Shown in pieces: positions 1-8,905 of a stretch of 64,000 nt of DNA. Location: NCBI GenBank assembly GCA_028532765.1, contig JAQQAR010000016.1, forward strand, positions 1-64,000, written 5' to 3'. The stretch's first letter is position 1. Every line of letters starts with the position of its first letter. This stretch comes from Sphaerochaetaceae bacterium (GTDB lineage Bacteria > Spirochaetota > Spirochaetia > Sphaerochaetales > Sphaerochaetaceae). A program made the position numbers and the translations under genes. The notes under the pieces are model-generated. The model was not told where the DNA came from, did no database searches, and saw only the letters and a program-made list of their open reading frames with translations.

Positions 1-543
1 CTCGATTTGGCACGAATGCATTGTCTTAAGTGCTGCCTCATGGTTGCTGGGGGTTGTTCCAGCGCAACAACTTGCATCAACGAGGACAGGAATCTCTGGT
101 CTCATTGCCTTGATCAAGAGGGCATTGGAGACCACACAGATATCAGTGCATACGCCCACCAACTCCACTTCCGTGATTGTTTGGTCCTCTGCTATGTATG
201 TTGCAAGATCAACTGAGCCGAAAGTGGGTTTTTCAAAGCCCATTGCATCTTTCAGCGGCTCCTTGAGCTGATCTACCAGCTGATGTCCTTCTTCGCCCTT
301 GATGCAGTGAGGAACAGGAAGGTGTTTCCCTTCACTGGTTTCCAGATAGTCTGCCTCATGGGTGTCCAAGGTATAGGCGAGTGGCCCCTTGTGACCTGCC
401 ACTTTCGCGGCCACCTTATCAACCACCTCCTCTGCTTCAACAGTGCCGAGGCTTCCCGAGATGAAATCCTTTTGCATGTCGATTACGACAAGCAACCTTC
501 TAGAATGAGACTTTGAATAATCCTTCTTTGTTGCAGTAGGCAT
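1..543 (-). CDS. Cysteine hydrolase of the isochorismatase/nicotinamidase family (3' end cut by window edge)
   Basis: The reading frame is open from an ATG at 543 down to base 1 (181 codons), and probably only a few C-terminal residues are missing. The N-terminus reads RLLVVIDMQKDF, carrying the catalytic Asp of the family. GVCTDICVVSNALL carries the nucleophilic Cys, and CAGTTPSNHEAAL is the usual C-terminal block. A GGAG six bases before the ATG supports this start, which lies inside the preceding superoxide-reductase-like gene (44-base overlap), so the two are probably cotranscribed. Nicotinamidase is the closest familiar relative, which would make nicotinate for NAD salvage. The true substrate cannot be read from the sequence. 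Confidence 0.85.
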   Translation of the reverse strand, partial: MPTATKKDYSKSHSRRLLVVIDMQKDFISGSLGTVEAEEVVDKVAAKVAGHKGPLAYTLDTHEADYLETSEGKHLPVPHCIKGEEGHQLVDQLKEPLKDAMGFEKPTFGSVDLATYIAEDQTITEVELVGVCTDICVVSNALLIKAMRPEIPVLVDASCCAGTTPSNHEAALKTMHSCQIE

Positions 544-877
544 ATACATCTCCATGGTCAGTATCGGTGAATACCGCAGAGGCAGGAGTCCCCTTACGTA
601 TATCATGGCGCCGGGTATGGTGTTTTGTCACCAAGAATATGGTAGTTATCTGATGGTCATCACTCTGGGGATGCGGCTTGCTTCCCACTTTAACGTAGAG
701 TAAGTCACCCCTATGAGTGAGTACTATTTCATGGTTTGCATCTCTCTCGTCTGCGGTCCTTGGTTTCAGGAGTTGCATCTCGGTTTCACAGCAGTGCAAG
801 GAGTGCCCCTCGTCATATACCAAATCAACCATTGAATGGCAGATGGGGCAACGATAGAAGTGAAGCTTCTTTGCCAT
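500..877 (-). CDS. dfx: Desulfoferrodoxin/superoxide reductase-like protein with altered iron site
   Basis: The protein has 125 residues, the length of two-domain desulfoferrodoxins. The N-terminal desulforedoxin motif is intact (CPIC near residues 10-13 and CC near 29-30), giving a Cys4 rubredoxin-like iron site. The second domain keeps three histidine ligands (NHEIV, KPHPQ, DDHQI) and the cysteine in YCNKEGLF. The family motif there is CNxHG, so the fourth histidine is replaced by Glu, and the Glu-Lys pair before the first His is replaced by Ala-Asn. Canonical enzymes reduce superoxide to peroxide in anaerobes. Whether this one still does so is uncertain. It is cotranscribed with the overlapping cysteine hydrolase. 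Confidence 0.82.
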   Translation of the reverse strand: MAKKLHFYRCPICHSMVDLVYDEGHSLHCCETEMQLLKPRTADERDANHEIVLTHRGDLLYVKVGSKPHPQSDDHQITTIFLVTKHHTRRHDIRKGTPASAVFTDTDHGDVYAYCNKEGLFKVSF

Positions 878-953
878 AGACCCTCCTTTCTTCTAAAGGT
901 ACCAAGGTTCGATCAAAGAGGAAAGGGGAGGAGAGAAAAACATAACAGACTAT

Positions 954-980
954 TCATGGTCTCTAAACACTTTTCTCACA
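954..980 (+). promoter_or_regulatory. Candidate Pho box upstream of pstS
   Basis: Within the 150-base gap before pstS, TCATGG (954) and TCACAT (976) are 22 bases apart, two turns of the 11-base period of PhoB half-sites, with a weaker AAAC at 965 between them. A possible -10 (TATTAC) follows at once. The same TCAT/TCAC period is seen more clearly upstream of the phoR-type and phoB-type genes. This is inference from pattern only. Confidence 0.35.
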
Positions 981-1030
981 TATTACCTGTAGGGTGTGCT
1001 CAACAATGTTTCTAAAATATGGAGGAAACA

Positions 1031-2026
1031 ATGAAAAGATTGAGTATTATCGTCCTGATGGTTATCACCTTGGCTTCACTTGGTGCAGCAGGGAAAAGTG
1101 AATCAGAGAATGTTGCAACAAGTTCCTTTAGCTGGATTGAAGGCTCTGAAGTTGAAGGCCTTCCTGGGGTAAACCCACTGAAGGTCAGCGGGAATATCAT
1201 CACCGCTGGAAGTTCCACCGTCTATCCCCTTTCTGAGCGCATGGCTGAAAGGTTCAAGGAAGAAGGGTACAGTGGTGTTATCACCATTGACTCAATCGGA
1301 AGTGGTGCAGGCTTTGAACGCTTTACCGTATCCGGTGAGACTGACATCTCCAATGCAAGCCGTGGTATCAAGGCAAGCGAGATTGAGGATGCAAAGAAGA
1401 TTGGTAGAAACCCCATCGAGTTCAGAGTTGGAACCGATGCTCTTGCAGTGGTCGTAAGCAAGGAAAACACTTTCCTGAAGGATGCAACCATGGAAGAGCT
1501 TGGTAAAATTTTCAGCACTGCCAAGTTGTGGTCTGACATCAATCCTGCCTATCCTGCCGAGCCCATCCAGCGCTTTATCCCTGGAACCGACAGTGGTACC
1601 TTCGACTACTTCTCTGAAGAAGTGTTTGACAAGAATCCTGAACCAATGCTCTCTGCTAGTCACCTGCAGCTCAGTGAGGATGACAACATCCTGGTACAGG
1701 GTATCAAGGGCAGTCCCTATGCAATTGGGTTCTTCGGCTATGCATACTACAGTGAGAATGAAGACTCGCTCAACATTCTCAGTATCAACGGAATTGAAGC
1801 AAGCAAGGCGAATGTGGACAACAACTCCTATCCCTTGGCAAGACCTCTCTTCCTCTATAGTGATGCCGAGATCATGAAGAGCAAACCACAGGTTGCAGCT
1901 TTCCTGGACTTCTACCTCAGCTATGTCAATGAAGAGGTTGTAGGTGTAGGTTACTTCCCTGCCAATGAGGATGAGCTGAATAAGGCTCGCCAGGCTTGGT
2001 TGGATGCTACCCAGGGTGCCTACTAA
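1031..2026 (+). CDS. pstS: Phosphate ABC transporter, periplasmic phosphate-binding protein PstS
   Basis: This is the high-affinity phosphate-binding component (331 residues). Phosphate-binding loops are visible: AGSSTVYPLSERM near residue 55, SIGSGAGFERF near 90, and PGTDSGTFDYF near 185. The start at 1031 is preferred over an ATG at 1019 because GGAGG lies five bases before it and the product then starts with a clean signal peptide (MKRLSIIVLMVITLASLGAAG). There is no lipobox cysteine, so it is predicted to be a soluble or uncleaved periplasmic protein rather than a lipoprotein. It is first in pstSCAB-phoU and is followed by a stem-loop that may keep its mRNA more abundant than the permease mRNA. 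Confidence 0.95.
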   Translation: MKRLSIIVLMVITLASLGAAGKSESENVATSSFSWIEGSEVEGLPGVNPLKVSGNIITAGSSTVYPLSERMAERFKEEGYSGVITIDSIGSGAGFERFTVSGETDISNASRGIKASEIEDAKKIGRNPIEFRVGTDALAVVVSKENTFLKDATMEELGKIFSTAKLWSDINPAYPAEPIQRFIPGTDSGTFDYFSEEVFDKNPEPMLSASHLQLSEDDNILVQGIKGSPYAIGFFGYAYYSENEDSLNILSINGIEASKANVDNNSYPLARPLFLYSDAEIMKSKPQVAAFLDFYLSYVNEEVVGVGYFPANEDELNKARQAWLDATQGAY

Positions 2027-2043
2027 CACACCACGGTTCGAGG

Positions 2044-2070
2044 TTGGCCGCATCTGCTTGGTGCGGCCAA
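2044..2070 (+). other. Intercistronic stem-loop between pstS and pstC
   Basis: TTGGCCGCA (2044-2052) pairs perfectly with TGCGGCCAA (2062-2070) around a nine-base loop. No T-run follows, so a full terminator is unlikely. Hairpins after the binding-protein gene of ABC operons commonly stabilise the upstream message or partly terminate, giving more binding protein than permease. Confidence 0.6.
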
Positions 2071-2098
2071 TTCCCATAAAAAACTAGGATATACAAGT

Positions 2099-3019
2099 AT
2101 GACACAAAGGCATATCAACCATCCTTTTGGAAAGAAACGCAGGCTGCATGAACGGATTATTGAAACCATCCTGTTCCTGTTTGCACTGTTCTCCATCATG
2201 ATCACGGTTGGGATTGCGGTGATTCTCATTCGCGAGTCCTTTCTCTTTTTCTCTGACCCCGAAGTCACCTTGGTTGAATTTTTTACCGGGAAGACCTGGC
2301 AACCCATGATCGGGTTGTTTGGTTTTCTCCCCTTGCTGAATGCAACCATCATGACGAGTGTTATCGCCATGTTGTTCGCCATACCCCTTGGGCTGTTTGT
2401 GGCAATCTATCTGGCGGAGTATGCATCTGACAAGGTCAGAGCTAGACTCAAGCCGATTCTTGAGGTGTTGGCAGGGATTCCAACCATAGTATATGGCTAT
2501 TTTGCCCTTACCTTCATGACGCCATTGCTTCGCTCAATATTTGGTCAGGAGACAGTGGAGATTTACAATACGGCCAGTGCAGGATTGGTTATTGGGATTC
2601 TTGTACTTCCCATGATCGCCACCATGGCCGAGGATGCCATCTCAGCAGTCCCCCAGGAGTTACGCCTTGCAGGTCTTGCTCTTGGAGGGACCCCGATAGA
2701 GACCACATTCCGTGTTGTCCTTCCTGCCGCGTTAAGTGGGCTTAGTGCCACATTCCTGCTCGCTCTCTCCAGAGCTATTGGAGAGACCATGATCGTGGCC
2801 TTGGCAGCAGGGGCAGGGCCGAATATGACGTTCAATCCCTTTGAAGCTGCTGAAACCATCACGGGATACATTGTGAGGATCAGTGGAGGGGATGTCAGCT
2901 ACAACTCGGTTGATTACAACAGTATTTTTGCGCTTGGGTTGGTGTTGTTCATCATCACCTGTACGCTGAATCTTATCTCAAGAAAAGTCTCAAACCTTTT
3001 CTATCAGGAGTATGAATAA
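2099..3019 (+). CDS. pstC: Phosphate ABC transporter permease PstC
   Basis: This 306-residue membrane protein has about six hydrophobic segments, starting near residue 20 (ETILFLFALFSIMITVGIAV). The cytoplasmic EAA-type loop that contacts PstB is visible near residues 190-225 (LAGLALGGTPIETTFRVVLP). It forms the transmembrane channel with PstA. It overlaps pstA by eight bases, indicating translational coupling. A modest AGGA lies upstream of the start. Confidence 0.94.
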   Translation: MTQRHINHPFGKKRRLHERIIETILFLFALFSIMITVGIAVILIRESFLFFSDPEVTLVEFFTGKTWQPMIGLFGFLPLLNATIMTSVIAMLFAIPLGLFVAIYLAEYASDKVRARLKPILEVLAGIPTIVYGYFALTFMTPLLRSIFGQETVEIYNTASAGLVIGILVLPMIATMAEDAISAVPQELRLAGLALGGTPIETTFRVVLPAALSGLSATFLLALSRAIGETMIVALAAGAGPNMTFNPFEAAETITGYIVRISGGDVSYNSVDYNSIFALGLVLFIITCTLNLISRKVSNLFYQEYE

Positions 3020-4280
3020 TATGCAGACAGAATCGATGTTTGGCACCAAGGCAGAGAGCCTGCTCTTGATGCAGAAACGCGCTCGCTTATCGATATTCTG
3101 GAAAGTGATATTTATCTTCGCTACAACAGTCGCAGTCTTGTTTCTGCTGCTGTTGCTTGTATCGGTGATTGACTCCATTTTTGGGTATGCAGTCATCAGA
3201 AACGAGGTGAATATTTCAGAGTTGATCAGTGGGGCCTCGTCCTTGGATGAGTTCTCCCGGTCCCAAATGGAGGAGACTGCAAGGAACAACCTCTCCAGTG
3301 GGATACTGAGAAGGGTGGAGTATGAGAAGCCGATAGCAGAACGTTCCGATCGTGAGTTACGTGCCCTGATAGAGCAATATATCATAAAGCCATCGGTACT
3401 CAGGAGCTGGGGCCTTTGGGGCTCGATCACCAAACAGGATGAGATTGGTGCCTTTATGGCAAATCAGGAAGATTCGTATTTGATCTTTAAGAGCTGGATA
3501 ACCCCGGATTTTCTTACCAATGACCAAAGTGCCAATCCCCTCAATGCTGGTATTCGCACTGCACTTCTTGGTTCTCTCTGGATTATTGCCATCACCTTCT
3601 TGCTGGCTTTTCCAATCGGGGTGGGTTCAGCCATCTATCTGGAGGAGTATGCAGAGGATACAAAACTGAATCGTATGTTGCAGCTCAACATCTTCAATCT
3701 CAGTGCAGTACCTTCCATTATCTACGGCCTTTTGGGATTGGCCGTATTTGTAAGGGCCATGGAAGAGGTGACCAGTGGGGCATTTCTCAGTGCGGTTGCC
3801 GATACCACTGCTAATGGCAGGACTATTCTCAGTGGAGGACTTGCCTTGGGGTTGTTGGTACTCCCGATCATTATCATCAACACACAGGAAGCCCTCAAGG
3901 GTGTTCCCGACTCACTGAGGATGAGCAGCTACGGGGTGGGAGCAACAAAGTGGCAGACCATCTGGAGTCAGGTACTCCCTGTCAGTTTTGACAGGATCCT
4001 AACGGGAACGATTCTCGCGCTTTCCAGGGCGTTGGGAGAGACGGCACCTCTGGTGGTCATTGGTGCCTCAACGTTCATCAGCGTTGACCCTTCCAGTATC
4101 TTCTCGAAATTCACGACCTTGCCGATTCAAATCTACCAGTGGTCGGCTCGTCCCCAGGGTTCATACCGCAATATTGCAGCAGCAGCCATCATTGTCTTGT
4201 TGGTACTTCTGCTTGTGTTGAACAGCGGGGCGATCTATCTCAGAGACAAACTCGCCAAGAAAAAGAGGATGGCAGCATGA
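3012..4280 (+). CDS. pstA: Phosphate ABC transporter permease PstA with long N-terminal extracytoplasmic region
   Basis: At 422 residues this is about 130 longer than a minimal PstA. A first membrane segment (about residues 30-55) is followed by about 120 mainly polar residues before the permease core begins near residue 180 ([21 protein letters not shown]). The layout resembles PstA proteins carrying a DUF3333-type N-terminal region. The EAA loop lies near residues 300-335 ([18 protein letters not shown]). The start may be 3012 or the ATG at 3021. It overlaps pstB by four bases (ATGA). Confidence 0.92.
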   Translation: MNNMQTESMFGTKAESLLLMQKRARLSIFWKVIFIFATTVAVLFLLLLLVSVIDSIFGYAVIRNEVNISELISGASSLDEFSRSQMEETARNNLSSGILRRVEYEKPIAERSDRELRALIEQYIIKPSVLRSWGLWGSITKQDEIGAFMANQEDSYLIFKSWITPDFLTNDQSANPLNAGIRTALLGSLWIIAITFLLAFPIGVGSAIYLEEYAEDTKLNRMLQLNIFNLSAVPSIIYGLLGLAVFVRAMEEVTSGAFLSAVADTTANGRTILSGGLALGLLVLPIIIINTQEALKGVPDSLRMSSYGVGATKWQTIWSQVLPVSFDRILTGTILALSRALGETAPLVVIGASTFISVDPSSIFSKFTTLPIQIYQWSARPQGSYRNIAAAAIIVLLVLLLVLNSGAIYLRDKLAKKKRMAA

Positions 4281-5107
4281 AAGTAATGCAAGCAACAGAA
4301 GCAGAAAGTTTTGAGTTCCTAGGGAAAGCAGAACCAGATACAAAACAGGAGATCATAACCCTGGAGGACGTGAATATCCATTACGGCAATTTCCAAGCGG
4401 TAAAGGATGCTTCCCTTCCCATCTATGAGAAACAGGTTACTGCATTCATTGGACCTTCAGGGTGTGGGAAGAGTACCGTACTGAGAAGCATCAACCGAAT
4501 GAATGACATGATAAAGGGGGCAACGATTGATGGTAATGTACTGTTCCATGGCCACGATCTCTATGCGAAGGATGTTGACCCGGTTCTGATCAGAAGAAGC
4601 ATCGGCATGGTGTTCCAGAAACCCAATCCATTCCCCAAATCGATTTATGAGAATATTACCTGGGGAGCAAAAATCAATGGATTCAGAGGGGACTACGACG
4701 AACTGGTGGAGACCAGCCTGCAGAAGGCAGCTCTCTGGGATGAGGTCAAGGATAAGCTCAAGCAGAATGCCCTTCGACTCAGTGGAGGACAGCAGCAGCG
4801 TCTCTGTATTGCAAGGACCCTGGCTGTACAGCCTGAGGTTATCCTGATGGATGAACCGGCCTCAGCACTCGACCCTATCGCAACAGGTCGTATCGAGGAG
4901 CTGATCCTCGAACTGAAGAAATACTACACGATTGTCATTGTCACGCATAATATGGGTCAGGCATCACGTGTTTCAGACCATACCGCATTCTTCATGGTTG
5001 ATGTGAAGCGGACGGGCTATCTGGAGGAGTATGCTCCCACCGAGCAGCTGTTCCTCAACCCGGCACATAAAAAGACGGAAGAGTACATCTCCGGTAAATT
5101 CGGTTGA
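4277..5107 (+). CDS. pstB: Phosphate ABC transporter ATP-binding protein PstB
   Basis: The gene encodes 276 residues. The Walker A motif is GPSGCGKST, the ABC signature is LSGGQQQR, Walker B is [12 protein letters not shown], and the switch His is in VTHNMGQ. The start at 4277 forms an ATGA overlap with the pstA stop. A longer open frame reaches into pstA but has no domain content. Before the nucleotide-binding domain lie about 25 extra residues. It powers phosphate import and in other bacteria also takes part in signalling to PhoR through PhoU. Confidence 0.95.
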   Translation: MKVMQATEAESFEFLGKAEPDTKQEIITLEDVNIHYGNFQAVKDASLPIYEKQVTAFIGPSGCGKSTVLRSINRMNDMIKGATIDGNVLFHGHDLYAKDVDPVLIRRSIGMVFQKPNPFPKSIYENITWGAKINGFRGDYDELVETSLQKAALWDEVKDKLKQNALRLSGGQQQRLCIARTLAVQPEVILMDEPASALDPIATGRIEELILELKKYYTIVIVTHNMGQASRVSDHTAFFMVDVKRTGYLEEYAPTEQLFLNPAHKKTEEYISGKFG

Positions 5108-5122
5108 TCCTGGGAGGGAATC

Positions 5123-5800
5123 ATGGACCAAAATATCAGTAAACTTGATGAGAAGATGCAATTCTTCCAAGAAATGCTCATTCAAATGGTGAATAGGGTG
5201 GAGGAAGCAATCTACCAGGCACAATATGCGTTTCGGAACCACGATGTGGAGTTGGCCAAGAAAGTCATAGCCAACGACTGGTTCATCGACCAGCTGCAGG
5301 AGATGGTGGAGAATGATGCTGTGAGACTTCTGGTAAGTGAGACTCCTTATGGGCATTATATGCGTCATATCATTGCAGGGATCAAGATTGTATCCAGCTT
5401 GGAGAGAATGGGTGACCATGCTGCCCATATGGCAAAGATGGCAAGTAGTGAAGAGGAAGCAATGTTTATCCCGTTTGTAGAACGTATCAGCGAAATGGCA
5501 CTGCTCGGTGCTACCATGACCCGCAAGGTTGTTGAAGCCTTCATTGATGTGAAGGCAGAGAAGGCAATCGAGGTTGCATCCCTTGACGACAAGATGGATG
5601 CAGAGCGGGATGCCTTGAACGCTGATTTGTTTGCTCTCAGGCCAGAGACAGAGGCTGAGATGGAGCGTATCCTCAATCTCTTTTATCTGACAAAGGAGAT
5701 GGAACGGTATGGGGACCATGTTACTACCATATGCCGATGGATTGTCTACATGGACAAGGGTCAGAGGCCGAAGCTCAACGGACCAAAAAAGACTGAGTAG
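5123..5800 (+). CDS. phoU: Phosphate-signalling regulator PhoU
   Basis: The protein has 225 residues with the two three-helix-bundle repeats of PhoU. Each repeat carries the acidic metal-binding motif E-R-x-G/Y-D-H (LERMGDHAAHMAK near residue 95 and MERYGDHVTTICRW near 195). It begins 15 bases after pstB behind a GGGAGG ribosome-binding site. PhoU links Pst transport state to the sensor kinase, which here is the convergent neighbour. It ends the operon at a GC-rich hairpin. Confidence 0.95.
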   Translation: MDQNISKLDEKMQFFQEMLIQMVNRVEEAIYQAQYAFRNHDVELAKKVIANDWFIDQLQEMVENDAVRLLVSETPYGHYMRHIIAGIKIVSSLERMGDHAAHMAKMASSEEEAMFIPFVERISEMALLGATMTRKVVEAFIDVKAEKAIEVASLDDKMDAERDALNADLFALRPETEAEMERILNLFYLTKEMERYGDHVTTICRWIVYMDKGQRPKLNGPKKTE

Positions 5801-5816
5801 AAAACTCCAAAGCAGC

Positions 5817-5838
5817 ATCCTCCCCGAAAGGGGGGGAT
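5817..5838. terminator. Bidirectional terminator between phoU and the sensor kinase gene
   Basis: ATCCTCCCC (5817-5825) pairs with GGGGGGGAT (5830-5838), with one G-U pair, around a GAAA tetraloop. The hairpin sits between two convergent genes and is followed on the + strand by a T-rich stretch. Confidence 0.75.
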
Positions 5839-5843
5839 ATTCT

Positions 5844-7685
5844 TTAGTGTTTTTTGTAGAGCTCTTCGCTCCGTTTTTGCAGGTCCTTCAGGTTTCCACC
5901 CATCCTTGGGAGTGTGATGGTAAAGGTACTTCCTTTTCCCAGCTCACTCTCAAGCGAGAGTTTTCCCCCATGTACATTCACGATATGTTTCACAATGGAT
6001 AGGCCAAGGCCGGTTCCTCCCTGACTCCTGCTTCTTGCTGCATCAACCCGGTAGAATCGCTCGAAAATCCTGTCTTGGACAGCCTTGGGTATTCCAATAC
6101 CATGGTCCTTGACGCTGAAGACAATCTGGTCCTCACCAACAGTTGCCGAGAGATGAACCTTCGATCCTGCTTCAGAGTAATTCAATGCATTGATCACCAA
6201 GTTTGTCAAAGCCTGGGCAATTAGGTTTTCATTGACATAGAGCAGGAGATTATCTGGATTGTCCGAGGCGATGTGCAGGCTGCTGCCACGTTCCTCGTAT
6301 CGATAGGAACAAGCTTCTTCCGTTTCTCCTACAATCTGCTCCAGGGTGGTCCAGCTCATGGATGCCTTGTGCTGTTCTTGCTCAAGGCTGCTGAGCAATA
6401 ACAAATCCTCAACAAGTTGTCTCATTCTGTTTGCTTGCCTGCTGATGATCTTTGAGAAGTGGGAAATTTCCTCTGGATTCTGCGTCTCAGTGAGTGCTTC
6501 CGCAAATCCAGCAATTGAGGTAATGGGGGTTTTGAGTTCGTGGCTTACATTGGCCACAAAATCCTTGCGGATTTGCTCAAGACGTTTTAACTCTGTCATA
6601 TCATTTATGGAGAGTACCACTGAGTTGACGAATCCTTCAGATGATCGGACAGCACAGGTGACCATCCTCAGCTCCCGCACCTGTTGTTTTCCTGCAATTC
6701 GTGCAGTATGCCCAAAAAGATGTCCATACTGTTCGATGGTGAGTTCCCTCTCCTCTCCATCACGAAGTGTGGCATTACAGAGAGTACGCACTTCGTTGGA
6801 ACTGATAAGCTGGGAAAGATTCTTGTCAAGGACCGAGTCTCTCTGGTCAGTGAAGAGCAAGTGGGCCTCCCTGTTTGCTACCTTGATGTTCAGGTTCCGG
6901 TCGAGGAGAAGAATTCCTTCACTGAGGCTGTTGAGAATGGCTTCCACTTGGTTCTTGCCGAACTCAACCTGAGAAATCTTTTCCTGGATCTCTTGGGCCA
7001 TCTCTTCCATGGTATGGGCGAGTTCAGCGAGTTCCTGGGGGGATGAGAGATGGAGTCTTGCTTGGAGGTCGCCTGTTGCATATTTACGCGCAAGGCCCTT
7101 CAAACGGTCAAGTGGGCGGGTAATCATCGTGATGACGAAGAAGGTAAGGAGCAAGAAAAAGAGCACTAGAACACCAATGCCTCTGAAGAAGAGGCTTTGG
7201 TAGGTCTTCTGGTACCCAGAGAGTTGGTTGAGCGTCTTGGAGACTCTCAGTATGGCAATGGTGGGATGGTCTTCCAATGCTACTGCCCAGTAGAGGACGG
7301 GAAGGTTCTGGGTGCTGCTACGCCGTTCACTGGAAGCACTCCCGTTTCTCAATGCTGCTTGGACTTCCTCGCGATAGAGGTGATTGTTCAACGTCTCTGC
7401 AGCGTAGTCAGAGTCAAAGAGAACAACGCCCTCACGGTTGATGATGGTGATCCTGGTCGAAGTGGAAGCTGCATACGAGTCAAAATGTTCCGCCATCCAT
7501 GGCTCAGCTGAGTTCTTGGAGAGGGTTGCCAGATACTCTGCCTTGGCAGAGAGCTCTGCGTAGGTTGTTTCCCTGATGGTAGTGGCGAACGAGCGGTTTG
7601 CAATCCACATACTGCCAAAGAGTGAACACACCAGAACCAAAAAGGTAGTCAACGCCAAACGTGCACGAATGCTTTTGTATTGCAT
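5844..7685 (-). CDS. phoR: PhoR-type membrane sensor histidine kinase
   Basis: The protein has 613 residues. In order: a membrane segment near residues 8-28, an extracytoplasmic sensor region to about 160, a second membrane segment (about 165-190), a HAMP linker, a PAS-like region (about 245-365), a HisKA domain with the phospho-accepting His in VSHELKTP, and a HATPase domain with N box NLVINALNYS and glycine boxes DHGIGIP and GGTGLGLSI. The ATG at 7685 has GAGG six bases upstream and is preferred over a GTG at 7697. Its position beside phoU suggests phosphate sensing. The probable partner is the PhoB-type regulator at 13227-13907, which is not adjacent. Confidence 0.87.
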   Translation of the reverse strand: MQYKSIRARLALTTFLVLVCSLFGSMWIANRSFATTIRETTYAELSAKAEYLATLSKNSAEPWMAEHFDSYAASTSTRITIINREGVVLFDSDYAAETLNNHLYREEVQAALRNGSASSERRSSTQNLPVLYWAVALEDHPTIAILRVSKTLNQLSGYQKTYQSLFFRGIGVLVLFFLLLTFFVITMITRPLDRLKGLARKYATGDLQARLHLSSPQELAELAHTMEEMAQEIQEKISQVEFGKNQVEAILNSLSEGILLLDRNLNIKVANREAHLLFTDQRDSVLDKNLSQLISSNEVRTLCNATLRDGEERELTIEQYGHLFGHTARIAGKQQVRELRMVTCAVRSSEGFVNSVVLSINDMTELKRLEQIRKDFVANVSHELKTPITSIAGFAEALTETQNPEEISHFSKIISRQANRMRQLVEDLLLLSSLEQEQHKASMSWTTLEQIVGETEEACSYRYEERGSSLHIASDNPDNLLLYVNENLIAQALTNLVINALNYSEAGSKVHLSATVGEDQIVFSVKDHGIGIPKAVQDRIFERFYRVDAARSRSQGGTGLGLSIVKHIVNVHGGKLSLESELGKGSTFTITLPRMGGNLKDLQKRSEELYKKH

Positions 7686-7745
7686 AATTTTCCTCACTTG
7701 ATTCTACCAACGTTGGTTCAAGCAAGACAAGAGAAGCGTACGGTA

Positions 7746-7763
7746 TTCATACTTTCTTCACAT
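7746..7763. promoter_or_regulatory. Candidate Pho box between phoR and the FemAB gene
   Basis: On the + strand TTCATAC (7746) and TTCACAT (7757) form a direct repeat with an 11-base period, the spacing of PhoB half-sites. It lies in the divergent promoter region of the kinase and the FemAB-type gene. Its orientation would suit the + strand gene. PhoB dependence is inferred. Confidence 0.4.
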
Positions 7764-7831
7764 TTTTCCTCCCTTCCCCCTTTTTTCTTTCTGTGGTATG
7801 GTTTTCTTTGAATTATTATTAGGAGTTTGCA

Positions 7832-8905
7832 ATGAATCTCACGGTGCAGGAAAAAAATCCTGCTGGTCTCTATGATACCCCTCTGCTGCATCAATCGTAT
7901 TTCTGGTCTCAAGTGAAGGAGAGCCAAGGATACCACACCAAAGCATTTGACATAAAAACACCACTTTCTGAACTTAATGGGAAACCTGGCTCCTCCTATA
8001 TCCTGGATGACATCCTTGTCCAGTTGATACCGGTTAATCGGTACCAAAGCATCGGTTATGTACCCTATGGACCGGTTTTGAATCCTGATGAAGAGAGGAT
8101 GGGTCCCTTCCTGGAAGAGCTTTCGATGAACTTAAAAGAGAAGCTACCTTCCCATTGTCTTCTGCTTCGCTATGACCTTCCTTGGCAATCGATCTGGGAA
8201 GAGGATGATGTTTCTCTCTCCCTGCAGAATCTTAGACTCAACTGGGGGACAAACAACAAGCAACTAAGAAAAGCAGTCTCGAACCAGCTTCCCAGTGATA
8301 CCATGTTCGTGAATCTGCTGGGGAGTGAAGAGCAAATTCTCTCTCGCATGCATCACAAAACCCGTTACAATATTCATCTTGCGCAAAGAAAGGGAGTAGA
8401 AGTCCGCCAGGTTGGGAGAGATCACCTGGATACCTTCTACTCACTGTATGAGGAGACCTGTGAGAGAAACCGGATAACCTTGCACGATCGCTCATATTTT
8501 GATGCACTGTACAGCGCTGAAGATGAGGGAGCTGAAATTGTACTCCTGATGGCTTTCTTTGATGGACAGCCTCTCAGCGCCATGTTCCTCAGTCGTTCAG
8601 CGCGCCGGGCAACTTATCTCTATGGAGCCTCTTCCTCCAAGATGAGGAACTCCATGAGTACCTACGCCCTGCAGTGGCATGCGATTCTGTTGGCGAAGAG
8701 ATGGGGATGCACTGAGTATGACCTCTTCGGAGTCTCTCCTACGGGCGGAATAAACCACCCGATGAGTGGCCTCTATACCTTTAAGAAAGGGTTTGGCGGC
8801 ACCACCTTCCATAGGATGGGTTGCTGGGACTTTGCCTATGATGAGGAACAAGCCTCGCAGTTATTTGCCTATGAGATGGTAGGGGAAGGGTATCACCTGC
8901 GCTGA
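7832..8905 (+). CDS. FemAB/FmhB-type aminoacyltransferase (GNAT fold)
   Basis: The 357-residue protein resembles the FemAB family, which adds amino acids from aminoacyl-tRNA to peptidoglycan precursors. Visible family traits are an N-terminal ligand-binding half with aromatic residues (HQSYFWSQVK), a central SRMHHKTRYNIHLAQRKG block, and a C-terminal acyltransferase half with ATYLYGASS and DLFGVSP...GLYTFKKGFGG. The start is supported by TTAGGAG seven bases upstream. It is divergent from phoR and overlaps the next, convergent gene by 13 bases. The exact acceptor and amino acid cannot be assigned. Confidence 0.85.
   Translation: MNLTVQEKNPAGLYDTPLLHQSYFWSQVKESQGYHTKAFDIKTPLSELNGKPGSSYILDDILVQLIPVNRYQSIGYVPYGPVLNPDEERMGPFLEELSMNLKEKLPSHCLLLRYDLPWQSIWEEDDVSLSLQNLRLNWGTNNKQLRKAVSNQLPSDTMFVNLLGSEEQILSRMHHKTRYNIHLAQRKGVEVRQVGRDHLDTFYSLYEETCERNRITLHDRSYFDALYSAEDEGAEIVLLMAFFDGQPLSAMFLSRSARRATYLYGASSSKMRNSMSTYALQWHAILLAKRWGCTEYDLFGVSPTGGINHPMSGLYTFKKGFGGTTFHRMGCWDFAYDEEQASQLFAYEMVGEGYHLR

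Noticed and set aside
2027-2043. GGTTCGA resembling a tRNA T-arm
   Set aside because: No acceptor stem, anticodon arm or D-arm surrounds it; the nearby stem is the intercistronic hairpin.
1292-2077. 261-codon open frame on the minus strand
   Set aside because: It lies entirely antisense to pstS, which has clear family motifs, and has no recognisable domain.
4973-5818. 281-codon minus-strand open frame
   Set aside because: It is a shadow of pstB and phoU, with no ribosome-binding site or family motif.
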